Of a stretch of 64,000 nucleotides of DNA, positions 24,601 through 37,193 are shown one piece after another. A program made the translations under genes and the position numbers. Under the pieces are notes generated by a model. That model saw nothing but the letters and a program-made list of their open reading frames with translations. It did no database searches and was not told the DNA's origin. The number at the start of each line of letters is the position of its first letter. The stretch's first letter is position 1. The DNA is from Apoderus coryli (Eukaryota > Arthropoda > Insecta > Coleoptera > Attelabidae): NCBI GenBank assembly GCA_911728435.2, contig OU452211.1, forward strand, positions 3,038,001-3,102,000. The letters run 5' to 3'.

Positions 24601-26655
24601 AGAATAAAAGTACCCAACTTTTGTCCAATTTAACCAAACTTAAATAAATATACAAGTAGGTAGTTATGGGTCTAATAAATAGGTATATTTTGATGCTATA
24701 TGTAGCTTGTTATTTCACTAAAATGATAATCCATAATGGCGTCTTCAAAGGAAGAAATAAATAAAATATACCATATTGATTCGATATGGTCATTTCATAT
24801 ACCTAACTCATCGATCTGTAAGGGTAGCTCGGTCTCGGTCCAATGATAATATATTTATGTGCGTGGATATTAATAAAAATTTAGGTACAGGCTGCTTTAA
24901 ATAACCTGAACTATCTCCATGTTGATTTTGATTCGAATTAGCTTCAACCAAAAAATAAAATAAAATATAAATTCGTTTATGTCTATGAAAGTAAGTTACT
25001 TCATGCGGTATACTCCATATTTCATCAAATTTATAATACTTTTGGTATTATTTGATTGATTATCCCAAAGGAATGAGTGTTTATTTTATGGTATGAACAC
25101 CCTGTATAAATACATAAAAGCAATATCTCGTTGGCCATCACATTGACATGGATTACTTGGAAAATCGCTTAAAGCTACCAAACTGAATGGGATTTACAAC
25201 ATTCCCAAGAGAGTGGATGCTTGTAGAAGAACATTACACGAACTTTACAAACAAACTACAATGTTTGACGAATAAAATCATATTTTTTTAAAAATTCAAA
25301 ACTCTAAGTAATAAACCATTACTTCTATCTATAATTTGTATCAAAAAATATAAAATAATTTTATGGCATAGCGGACAAATTAGTGGCCTTGCCTAATTTT
25401 GTTTAAATTAGCAAAGCACCAGTCTAATTAAGACCAATCAGACCGATACTTTTATTATGATTTCTTCATAGTACCATGTAGTCTTTCCTATCGATCTGCT
25501 TTTAAGCCGATTTTCTGAGAAAATCCTGTTTCAGAATAAACTTGTACTCTTTGTCAATGGTAAGTATAGAATGAAAATGAGGCACTTCCGGACCCATCCA
25601 TTTCCTACAAACAATATATATGACACCCTGTATATTCGACCGTTTTCGGATTTTATATACACGCTGTATTGTTGCGTTTATTTTGTCCAGGAGTGTATTA
25701 TAGGATACAAGGAGATTTCGTAAGCAGTTTACCACCTCCTCCTTATTCAACTCTAAGTTGTACAACTAAAGCTCGACGTGTCTTAAAACAGAGCCCCACC
25801 ATCTGTCATGTTATTTAATAAACTTCGTCGAAAGTTATTAAACATTAATTTTACGTAGGTAGGTAGTCGCAGAGTTTTGATAAAGGTAAAAGCTCTCTAT
25901 GGGTGGTAAAGGTAGAATATGAGTTGTATATAGTAGTAAAGTTAAGGGGTGCGATTTGACTGGGTTAGATGGAATAGCCAAGACAAGAATAGCTCCACGA
26001 AATTTCATTAAAGTTTACACAATATGCTTATTATTTGTGTTTGCTATTAGACAATAGAATTCGTGACAATAATGCTAAATTAAATTTCAACATCCAACCA
26101 AACCTGCATAAAATAAATCTTTATTACTTGTAGTATAAATGAAAACTTCATCAAGTTTTGTCTGCCGAATCAAACACAATGCTTTGGCTCATATGGTTTA
26201 AATAAACCGTAGGGACGCTCACATTCGTCAATTGTATATTTGAGGGGACGCATTCTTTGCTTTTTTCACCCTCTCTTTAATTTCAGTCCCTAAACATGAC
26301 TTTTCTGTTCTTTGTTTTTTAAATCATCAAGTTCATACCCCTTATACCTGAAGAAAATGCAAAAGAAGCATTGAAACATTGTCCTTAGTCCACTTTGTCA
26401 TGCATAAAATAGATCCTTTTCAGATATTATGTGTATATTTACGCCACTGCATTCGTACCAAGCTCTACTTTAAAAAATGATACAATACAATTTCTGTTCT
26501 TATGCCAGAAAATTTATGATGTTCGCCACAAAAATACAGCACTCAACCAAACAAGAAAACTCATTCCGTAATGGTTCTCCTCATTTTCCCGCCTAAGAAA
26601 ATAATGAACACCTAATTACGGCAAATTGTTTTCAGTTTTTCTTTTATTATTACAG
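21677..26655. other. Long AT-rich stretch without a recognised gene
   Basis: No supported gene. CACCCTGTATA-type motifs occur near 21783, 24543, 25098 and 25623, and an ATAATA tract near 23140. Short open frames (for example 24290-24538 and 22714-22914) show no domain and I leave them out. Confidence 0.4.
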
Positions 26656-26787
26656 TACAGCTTTGAGATAGGATCTCGTATATATAAGACATGGGGTTTG
26701 CAGATAACACTGGTGAGGACCAATATAGAGGAACAAAACGGAGATCACGAACGGATTATAAATTACCGTCAGAAACGAATAGGATAG
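26656..26787 (+). CDS. Candidate terminal exon of an unknown host gene
   Basis: A strong polypyrimidine tract with branch-like A (TTTTCTTTTATTATTACAG, acceptor AG at 26654-26655) is followed by a 43-codon open frame reading YSFEIGSRIYKTWGLQITLV and onward in mixed, non-repetitive composition to TAG at 26785. The two other frames close quickly or lack the acceptor. A second acceptor AG lies 5 bp later. No domain is recognised and no partner exon was found; it may be chance. Confidence 0.22.
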   Translation, partial: YSFEIGSRIYKTWGLQITLVRTNIEEQNGDHERIINYRQKRIG

Positions 26788-27662
26788 AACGAGCTTTGAG
26801 AGAAAAATATAATCTATAAGAAAACCACTAACGTCTTTTCAGAATTTTTACTTAAACCTTTGAGGAATTATTAAAAAAAATGTCTTACAGATAAAAATGA
26901 TGCTGCAATAAATGTAATTTGATTATCCAAAGTTTTTACTGTATAGCAACACGTCTAAATGGTCTTGGATATTCGTTCATTGATGGTAGATTTAACTGAG
27001 TTCTTGAACTTAGAGAGCTCTTTCTGCTAGTATTAAAATGTATATTTCTTGAACCAAAAATCCGGCCGATTATTGTCTTTTGCAATATTTACGTATTGCT
27101 TTCAACAATAATTATATTACACTGTCCTTCTTGAGCATCTGACTATCACCGAATATATTGTAACTAGGTTCAGAACGTTCCGTTTAGGTTACTACTACCA
27201 AATTGATCAAAACATTCATAATATCGTGAAAATAAACTAAGATTACATCAGCATTGAACAGTCCTGTATTATGCATATTAATATGTCCTCAATAATCCAG
27301 TGTTCCCATTTACCCGACACTTCAGTCATTTCACTAGCATCGTCCAACAATTATTATTCCCATGTGGATATCTCGCCATATCATATCATAAATTAGTGAT
27401 ATCATTCATGTTGACAGAACGACAGACAGTTCGAATTGAAACCTATTAATTATACTAACTAATATAATAATCTTGTATAATATGAGGCTATTAATTAAGA
27501 TATGCACTGTTGCCACAGATCCCATGAAATTACTGTGGGGCCTCCTCAAAATAGGATTATCCTTAAATACACCCAAAACCCAAAATAGATAAAACTTTAA
27601 CATACATGATACAGAGTCTCACCAATCCTGGCTGCTAACTGTTGTCATTGTTTCCACAAAAG
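26788..27662. other. AT-rich stretch without a recognised gene
   Basis: Nothing supported here apart from the adjoining retrotransposon tail to the right. Confidence 0.4.
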
Positions 27663-28770
27663 TTTTTTTTTTATTTTATTTATTTATTTATTGTCATTAC
27701 ATGTCATTACCAAAAAAGGTTTACACAAGTCATATTAAATACTAAAATATTACATAACACAACATAAAACATAGAAATGTATATAACTTAATCAAAACAG
27801 AAAGTCAGTCCTGAGGAATTCATCAATGGAGTAAAAAGCCTTGTCAATTAAGTAGTTTTTTAATCTATTTTTGAACATTGCAAGGCTCAGTGTTTTCAAA
27901 CTATCTGGCAAATGATTATAGCATGTGGGACCATAATAATTTATAGAATTTCTGCTTCTACCCAACCTCATCTATTCAGGAAAAATGTCATTTTTGTTTC
28001 TGGTATTGTGGTTGTGAACTTCATCATGCCTTATATACAGATTGTAATTATTTTTCACATACATAATTGAATTGTAGATATAGAGACACGGGAGTGTAAT
28101 TATTTTACATTCTTTAAATTTAGGTCTGACATCCTCTCTAAACTTTAAATCTGTCATTATTCGAACCGCTCGTCTTTGGATTGCGAATACCCGACTAGCA
28201 TGACAAGAGTGTCCCCAAATTGACAAAGCATATGAAGCCACACTGTGAAAAAGGCCATAATATGCTGATTTCAAAACATTAAAAGAGACTACACCCTTCA
28301 AGCTTGGCAATGGTAATCTCGAAATGACCCGCCCAGGTTAGCTTTTGGTCCAAAGTGACACTCAAAAACTTTACCAGACCATCAGAAACAGCAACATCCG
28401 TCTCACGTAATTCATACAGAGTTTGTTAGCTGCAAACCAGTCAGCAGCCCTCGACTGTAAATTAATCATACTTGAGGCCAGAACATCACTCGACAGTTCA
28501 ACATCGACAATAGTTGAATCGTCTGCAAACAATGTCAGGTCAGAGCATGGCAGATGTAGCGGTAAATCATTAATGAAAATCAAAAACAATATAGGTCCGA
28601 GCACCGAGCCCTGTGGGACTCCACAAGAGCTCAACAAGGGCTGAGAAGACTTTGACTCAAACATCGTTACAACATTCCTACCAGTGAGATAGGAACTCAG
28701 CAAACGAATCGAATTCGCACTCATACCGTATCGCTCCAGTTTACCCAACCAGATATCGTGTGAGACGCAA
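27663..28770 (-). mobile_element. 5'-truncated non-LTR retrotransposon with (AAAT)n/poly(A) tail
   Basis: On the minus strand an RT fragment is followed by about 300 bp of 3' UTR and a tail of repeated AAAT units running into A (27663-27692 on plus). The 5' break is near 28770. Confidence 0.85.
27972..28748 (-). pseudogene. Reverse transcriptase fragment, internally deleted
   Basis: The first block (28371-28748) holds LERYGMSANSIRLLSSYL, the palm motif GVPQGSVLGPILFLIFIND and LFADDSTIV, then the AANKLCMN region. There the frame is lost and a deletion has joined it to the thumb text FLSVTLDQKLTWAGH (about 28330-28375), which leads into the second block (27972-28310: ASYALSIWGHSCHA, FAIQRRAVRIM, HNHNTRNKNDI). 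The HNTRN-type ending is common in insect Jockey/CR1-like RTs. At least one frameshift and one deletion make it a dead copy. Confidence 0.86.
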
Positions 28771-31700
28771 GTTTAGGATCAAGAATCTCATTCACCCGCA
28801 CAAGTTAAATTTAGATTCAATCAATCTGCTGCAAATTGAGTTATCTTATATTGTTGTGAGAAACAGTTATCGAGTATCGATACTTTGAAACATTTAATAG
28901 TATCGAGGATTCATTAAAAGCTGGGAGCATGCAGTATATAAAAAATAAATATTAATGAAAATTCTTTGACTCATAATGATGAAAAACATGTAGTCTGTAG
29001 CGAACATAGTTGATATGCAATTCTGTTCCAGTTTTCGTCGCTTATACATATTTACAAAGCCAACAAAAACATAATATAAAGATAATAATGAACAAGAAGA
29101 ATAAGAAATTGTAATAAATGAAGGCTTGAAATACATCCTATAAAAGGGTTTCATATTATTAAAAGTGCAATTTTAGAACAATATATAAGAATTCTTTACA
29201 TCAATATTATATTTTGCTTTGTGATGTTTCTGTATAGAACACCGACCAGTTTATATGGAAATTTTTCATTTACTTTGTACCTATGTACTTTGAAGAATGG
29301 GTTGAAACGGAAATATAAAGTTTTAAGGATGACCCTCAGGTCAAATAACTCCTTCTCAGTTCTCTTTCGAACAAGTTGAATTATATTTAAACCAATAAGT
29401 TCGTTTTTGAAAAGACTGATTAATCAGTTCTTTCGAATTGCAATCAGTTGTTAAAGCTGAAGTAAAATCCTGAAAACAATAAGTGTTATTGTAATCTTAA
29501 TACGATTCTGTCTTTTTATTGGCATCTCGGATAGCACGTGCACTGACTTGACAGATTTTTTTGTACGATGTCATGAATTATTTGAATACCATGTCAAATC
29601 TACAGAAGCGTGGTTAAGAACCACCATTAACAGGTATAAGCGATGGAGAAACAAGGAAAACTCAAGAGAATTACGAAGACAGGGTTGGATTTTAATTTTT
29701 TTTTTCGACCTATAATTACTAGCAATATTTATTTTTGCTTTATTTTTTATATTCCAAATGTAAAAATTGCGAATAAAATTGATATGTATCCTCTAAAGAT
29801 AAATCATTCATACATATCCCGATGTATAAAAGCTTGTCAGCTCATTCTCCGACATTATTGTTGTCAGCCCAGATAAGCTTTCAAAGTAATCATCGTAAAA
29901 TGATACAAATGGTATGGAGTTTGAAAGACAGCAGAAGATAAGCCTGAACGAGTACAAGCGAGACAGCAGTACAAGATACACTAATAATAACTTTTGGGGG
30001 AAAGGGATTTTCGGAAAAGGGATTGGCATGGAATGAGAAAGAGATGCGGACAATATTGCGGACAGTTGGTTAGTATGAAGGGATTATGTGTTTGTATCGA
30101 AACAATTTTTGGGAGAGAGAACAACGGATTTAACAGATAATCTTAATCGTGGTTTGTCTAGAGAGAAGTTGAATTGAGATAATAACAAATTGAGGTTTTT
30201 AGGTTGATTAATGGTACACGCTTTAATAATTACCATCATTGGTGAGTAACAATTGTTTTTCTGACACTGAAATATTATTCACACATGCGAGTGACTGTCG
30301 AGATGGGCTCAATTGGGCAGAAATAATTTCTCAACAATTTTTGGGAAGCAAAAGCATATTTTCGACGAATCAACCCGTAACGAGGGATCATCTAAATGAT
30401 TATTTTTTTAACTGGCCCTTGTAATTCGATCTAACTCTAATAAAAAATGTTGCATTGCTCCTGTTTTTAATGCTTTGTCGTTTTTTGTTTTTCATTCAAT
30501 TCAACCCGGTTACTGGAAAACATTCCCACCGAAAATATTGTGAAATAAAATCCAACGGACTACGTTTTCCCCTTGATTTAGAGTTACACGTAAACACAAC
30601 CCCGTTGTTTTCTCGTTGAAGTATAGTTTGAGCTGGGTTTATTTTTATAATAGAATAGAAGAAACATGGCTATTTCGAAAACCTATATTGGTATTACCAA
30701 ATGAATCAACTCGTGAGAACATTTTTTCGTTTCCCTACAAAGCAACGCATTTTCTACCACTAGGTATACTTTTGAAAAATCCCACACCATATTTAAGTTT
30801 CTTTGATGAGTTTCAGTTTAAATGGGTTAATGCAAATTTCTACTTAAAACGCTGGCAGGACGGTCAGCAATTTAACGCCTATAAGTAAAAGAAAACGTTT
30901 CAATTTTCAACAAATATTTACGGCAATCACAAAGTGCTTGTGACAAATATTAGATACTAGCAGCAATATGTAGCCTCGACTAAGACTAGATCGCTGCCTT
31001 GTAGAACATAATCCTTTGGAACTTAACAACACAAAGGTTGTTCGCGTCCATTTTCCTACATTGGGTAACAGTTGTTCGAACTATAAATCCATTTATAATG
31101 TTATGGCAGGCAGTATACGCCAAGTTCGACTATATTGTCGATGTAAGAGAGGGAACAGCAGGAGCATGTTGAATATACTTGTGGAAATAAAGCAAATGGA
31201 GCTAAATAGCAGATTACTTTTAACTGTTTTGTGAACAGGGAAATATTAATTGCAATCACAACTATGTACTTACATTCTTTTATGGATTATGGAAACCTGA
31301 AACACCATTTGAAGATTTCACCTGCAGTTGAATTTATAGAAAAGGCATTTAATTTCGAATGACAGACAGGTTTATGTAAAAAAATATTTTCTGTTTAATT
31401 TTTATCTTGTTTTTTTGTTGGTCGAAACTAATTAAACGAAACCTGGCAATATCTAATGAAATATCTATAAAAGGGATGTGAAACCCTACAAATTTTGATG
31501 AAAATCGGGGACTATCGCAGCGCAAAGCAATTATAATATAATTATTGTAAACCTGAACAAAATTCAATACATAAGCCAAAAACAACAACACCACACACAT
31601 CGATATCTCATTATTTTTTCATAAATTGCAATTTTGTAGAGTGCCATCCACTTTTACCTCATATACTCAATATCTTCGATAAACTTGTTTCGTTAGACTA

Positions 31701-34700
31701 ATACGCCGGAACAAAATAAGCGTAGGGGTTTATCAGTGGCGGTGTAAATGCCATTGGCGTAGATATGCTAGAGTCTTGGAGTTGTGTACTTTTAGGAAAA
31801 ATCTGTATATTGACCCTGATCTGATTTTATCGGACTTTTTTTTTAATTTTCTTTTACCCCTTATTAATTTTGTTTTCCAGAACTCAAATTCTCTGCTGTT
31901 TTGTAAAAACATCAATCACCTATTGTATTTTTCTTTTGTATTTGAATTTCTATTTGCTTCTTTTCTTCTTTTTTCTCAGGGGTAACAGAACCACAAATCA
32001 AACGACATTTTTTTCACTCTTCGAGATAAAAGATAATTTGACCTATATACAGCCAGGGCAACACTTACATCCATACGTACATGATCCAGATCGACGAATA
32101 AATAAATAAATCACTCTTACAAAGTCAAATTAATACCAATTTTGAATCAGCACGAAATATCTAACCTAATTTCATAAATTCAGATGTGTCCGCCACTGAC
32201 TTGACAGCGTCTCACCTCCTTTGGGGAGAATACCATATCAATCTTGATCAAAATCTCAATCTACTCTACCCCGCTCTATTCCTGCCTCCATACGGAAGTT
32301 ATCTGGCTGCCAGTTTATTAGTTTAATAGAGAAAAGTGTATTCCTGCGGCCGATATACTTTTCACATCCATCATTTGGGAGAAGTGAACACAAAAAAAAA
32401 CTTGTAGAATGGACCATATAGTCGACATGGATAATATAATGGTATAAGAAACAGGGTTGTATTATGAAATCTTTGACAAATATTTACATTCCAAAAAAAT
32501 ATAGGGATTTTTATTGGATGATCTTGTAAATCTGTTATTTCCATTTTCCTGCAGAGTTTTCCAAAAGTCATAGATATACAGCGACCTGCTAATTAAAGAT
32601 TTCATATCTAGTAAACCAGTTTTACAAAAAACGTACTTCAAAACTTCATTCAACATTGCTTCGCTCATTTCAACTAAGTATTCAAAATATGTCACTTTTT
32701 GTTCAAACACGGACATATCGTGCAAATATTTGGCACACCTTCAGCTTTTTTTGTGTAACAATAACCACAATATATACAGTTTTCTTAACTAGGTCATCGC
32801 TTAAGTTTGATTAAATCAATGTTTTTAAAAAAAGAAATGGCATACAAATGGTAATCAGTTTGAAAAACGATCGAATGTAAGAAAACTTTAGTTGTAATTG
32901 TACATTTTCAAACATGACATATTTAAGTTCTATTATTATTATTTTTTTATCAATAATAATGTTATATGATCTCTTTACCTAATTGACAATACAAATTTTA
33001 AATAAATTTAAAAAATTGACTTATGTGATGCTCGTCTATGTCTATGATAGAATTACGATGTGCTATTCGCTGGCATTGCATCAGTATTGCTACACTAGAT
33101 GTAAAATCTGGAGCCCGTAGCGACTCCAACCGCGAATTTGGCATGGGAACAGGAAAATGCTGACACATCACAGTGTCAATCACGAGTGTAATTTGTGGTT
33201 TTCCCACGCAGTGGTGGGTAGTATAAGTACGTAAAATACTTTTTTCATTTTTATTTTGAATGCAGTGCTAATCAAAAAGGTTTCACATAATTTTGTAATC
33301 AAGGCATACTTCCTCAAACAGTTTTGGTACAGGGCTTTTCAAATTTAGGCAAAATTGGCCTGCAAGAGCACCTGACCTAAGTTAACTAAATCTAATAAAA
33401 GATAGAGCTTGAAAACACAAAATTACGGAAACAGAAAGACAAGGATGTGGAGGAGGGAGAAGAACATTCCACCCAAAGAAAGTTATTGGGTATGTTATTT
33501 TAAAATTCTAGTTAGAATTGAAATCGGAGTTAAAGTTAGAAAATATAGGATGGAGGAATATTTGAATATGTTAAAGCGAAAACAAGCTCTAGATAAAATA
33601 TACGTTTAACTGTAATATACGTATAAAATGTAATTTTCTACATTGTGTTTGTTTTCATTTCCACAAGCTGGAATAGGGATTTTCTCTATAACATTATAAA
33701 CAACTACGATCTACGCTTTCGGCTGGTATATCTGTATAGGCAATAAGCACCCTGCCTATCTTCTATACCTATAGTGAATTATAACGTCTAACAAGTTGCC
33801 TGCGTGTTTTCAGACACGATCGACAAAATGCCTGGATAAACACAAAATATTAACGTTAAAGCCTTAAATAAAGTAAAGGGTAGCAGATATTTATTTTGCA
33901 CTCGAGCATCGTATCAGCATGTTATATACATAATATGCAAACGATCATTGTACAGGGTACATATAACGAGTCGGTTTTTCCGAAACAATCTATACGAAGT
34001 GTTTTTAAAAATTATATTGATATCTAAATACTTACCAAAACACAAAAGCAGCACAAATAGTACAAAACAATCACAAACACATAAAGACAAATACAAACAC
34101 ACAAGTTACAGACAACACAAAAACAAAACAAAAGCAAATCAATCACGGTATTAGATGTAAATAATTAAGGAATGTAAACCTACAAAAACAGAGAGTACGA
34201 AAATGCTACATAGATTAACGCAACAACACAGAAGCAAATTATTATTATTGGGTAATGATGTTAATGCATAAAACTTGTATGGTATACTAATCATTTATAA
34301 ATATAGTAAATGGATATTGAGTATATGATAGTTTTTGTGTTTATAATCCAAAGCAAAGGTTAACCGATTTGTGTGAGGTCAAATTTCATATCTGTGTAGA
34401 AATTTAATATAATTATGAACCTGATAAGATAATACATGTTATACAGGGATGGTTAATAAGTGATAAGTAGCTATCGTCGGCGTCGTATAGATCCCTTTGT
34501 GTCGGAGTTCTTGAAACTTATCCCGATCAAACTTTAACAGTTTTATTAACGTTAACGGTCCACGTCTAATTATTAGACTTATCTGCAAATTGTCAAAGAA
34601 ATTCTTTCTAATAAGTCGTTGTGTTATTTACCGGCAATTCTCTCCCATCTATTTGATAAACGTCATTATGTTGACCACCCCAACCCATCAATTAACAGTG

Positions 34701-35364
34701 TGCGCGTCCTTTTCAATGTTACGGTGACACCAATATTGCCTCTTCTCTTATACGTCACCATCCCTCTAAATACGCGTGTGTATATACCACTCCAGTGGTA
34801 GTAATCTGGACACAATTAATTTAGTTCTAAAGCACCACAATGTGCTGCGTGCGACATATTAATTGTACAAGGCGATTTACTAAAGTATTCATTGAAAATT
34901 ACCATCACAAACGCTCTGCTTTAAAGGCTGTCAATTCCAAATTTGAATTGAATCGAACGTTTTGACTATTGGCAAAAAGAAAAACTACTGCTGGGCAGAA
35001 CATGAATACTGCTCAAAAATCGTTGGAATAAGTGGACTTCAAAGTAAACTCTTGAGGCAATTAGCTAAAGTCTAATTTAGAAATCGTTTAGGTTTACTTA
35101 AAATATTTCAAGCTGCCCTTGTATTATTAAGCAAATAAGGGTATATCGGTGGAAATCTCAATGGCAATAAAAAATTTACCACAATATATTTATTTTTTAG
35201 TTTCGTTTGTGTTTCAATTTGTACTGACGCAGCAAAGTCTCTAGAGGTCCCATCTGGTTCTGGAATCTGAAATTATCATTTCAATTTGTGTTTGCTACAA
35301 ACAATACAAAATATCCCATTCCGTGAGGGATTTTTTTTTATAAGTATTTGTTGTGTGTATTGTT
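28771..35364. other. Long AT-rich stretch without a recognised gene
   Basis: No supported gene over 6.6 kb. Features noted: an AATA microsatellite at about 32095-32111 preceded by a short CG-containing stretch that may be a retrotransposon 3' end; a CAGTGGCGG motif at 31734 like some hAT ends; TACAGGG motifs near 33950 and 34441. Many short frames lack any domain. Confidence 0.4.
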
Positions 35365-37193
35365 TTTCTTTTGTACGTATCCATACAGTGTGAAGATAAC
35401 ATAAATACGGATCATAAAATGTTTTGGTCATATATTAACGCAAACAATCGTGACTCTCGGATACCTGGTGTAATGAACGATGGCAATCGGACTATTGATG
35501 ACCCTCAACAAATTGTTCAGGCATTTGCCAGCTATTTTGAGAGCGTTTTTGTCGGATCGGAGGACAATTGTGCTGCGAGATCTGACTTCGTGGCAAATCG
35601 CGACTATCTCTTATATAACATTTCTGAGGAGGAGATTTTTTGGGCTGCCCGAAAATTGAAAAATAAGTTTACTTCCGGTCCGGATGAAATGCCCTCTTTT
35701 TTTGTAAAGGATACAATAACTGTCCTTTCCACTCCCCTATCTAAAATTTTTAATTTGATTTGCAGGACTTGTGTTTTTCCACAGGATTGGAAGGTTGCGA
35801 AGGTGTGTCCGATTTTTAAGAGCGATGACAGGGCTTGTATTTGTAATTATAGACCTATATCCATATTATCAAATTTCTCAAAGCTGTTTGAAATTATTTT
35901 ATATCAGAGGATTTATAGAGTGACAAAGCCTAATTTATCAATAAATCAACACGGTTTTATCCGTGGCAGGTCCACGCTTACTGATCTGCCTGTGTTTACA
36001 CAATTTACTTCAGAAACTGTTGATGGAGGAGGGCAGGTCGATGTGATTTACACGGACTTTGCCAAAGCATTTGACAGAATAAATCACGTGGTTCTGTTGA
36101 ACAAGCTTACTGTGTTTGGGCTTGGAGCTGGATCTGTTTCGCTAATCCATGCATATATTACTAATAGATCCCAATATGTTCTCCATAATGGATATAAATC
36201 GTCAAGATACCATATGTCATCTGGTGTTCCGCAAGGGTCGAATCTGGGCCCATTATTGTTTTTAATTTTTATAAATGACTTAGCCGGACTACTGAATTGT
36301 CAGAGCATGCTCTTTGCGGACGATATGAAAATATTTAATTCCGATTGTAATCGTTTGCAGCGTGATATGGATTTGGTTCAATGCTGGTGTGAGGAAAACA
36401 AACTGAACTTGAACTCTTCCAAGTGTAAAGTTAGGTCATATACCAGAAAAAAATCAGCCATTCATTTCTATTATACGATTGGTGAGACGATTTTAAATCG
36501 TCCTGAGTCCATTAAGGATCTTGGTGTGACCTTTGATAAGCTTCTTTCATTCGATATACATATAAATAACATCTTTTGAGAATATGTATACAATAAAAAC
36601 CTTATACTATGCATGTCAGGTCAAAGTTGGAATACTGCTCTTTAATATGGTTTCCATATTATAACTGTTACAATGTTTCTGTTGAGAGAGATCAGCGTAA
36701 GTTCTTAAAATACTTATGTTTCAAAACTGATGAATAATATCCAGAAAGAGGAATAGAGTATGACATCTTGTTAACAAGATGTCAAATACAAAACGAAAAA
36801 TTAATGCAGTAAAATTCCTTTTTAATATATTGCATAGTAAGATTGATTGCACTGAACTCTTGCAAAAGTTGTATTTTCTGGTACCAAGGCAAAATTCGAG
36901 ATCTTCTAATTTATTTTATAACGACCGACCTAGGACCAATTTGTTGATGAAGTCGCCTGTCTACACAATGTGTCGGACATATAACTTTATAAGCGATGAG
37001 AGTGATATTTTTTTTGATCACTTAAGTACTGTTTTGGGTGTTTTGAATGAACATTTAGGGTGAATGTATGGTGTTTCTTTCTTTCTGTTTCGGTTTATTT
37101 GTATTGTTATTATTAATATTCAGTAATTTTGCAAGATTGCTCTGTAAATGGATTTTCTGTTGAGCAATAAAGCAATTATTATTATTATTATAC
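35365..37193 (+). mobile_element. 5'-truncated non-LTR retrotransposon with (ATT)n tail
   Basis: The longest RT fragment in the window: RT core, eroded C-terminal domain, about 100 bp of 3' UTR, an AATAAA-containing GCAATAAAGCAATT and an ATT microsatellite tail (about 37173-37191). Truncated upstream of the RT, so the endonuclease and ORF1 are missing. Confidence 0.86.
35380..37063 (+). pseudogene. Jockey-like reverse transcriptase, core intact, C-terminus broken
   Basis: A continuous frame to 36579 spans the pre-RT linker (HKMFWSYINANN, GNRTIDDPQQIVQAFASYFE), finger motifs (FTSGPDEMPSFF, WKVAKVCPIFKSDD, NYRPISIL), FIRGRSTLTDL, the first palm Asp in YTDFAKAFDRINH, GVPQGSNLGPLLFLIFIND, the catalytic LFADDMKIF and the thumb KDLGVTFDKLLSF. 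After the stop at 36577-36579, eroded text in shifted frames continues the C-terminal domain, and 36779-37063 is readable again (INAVKFLFNILHSKID, NDRPRTNLLMKSP). All seven RT core blocks seem present, yet at least two frameshifts prevent a complete product. Confidence 0.88.
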
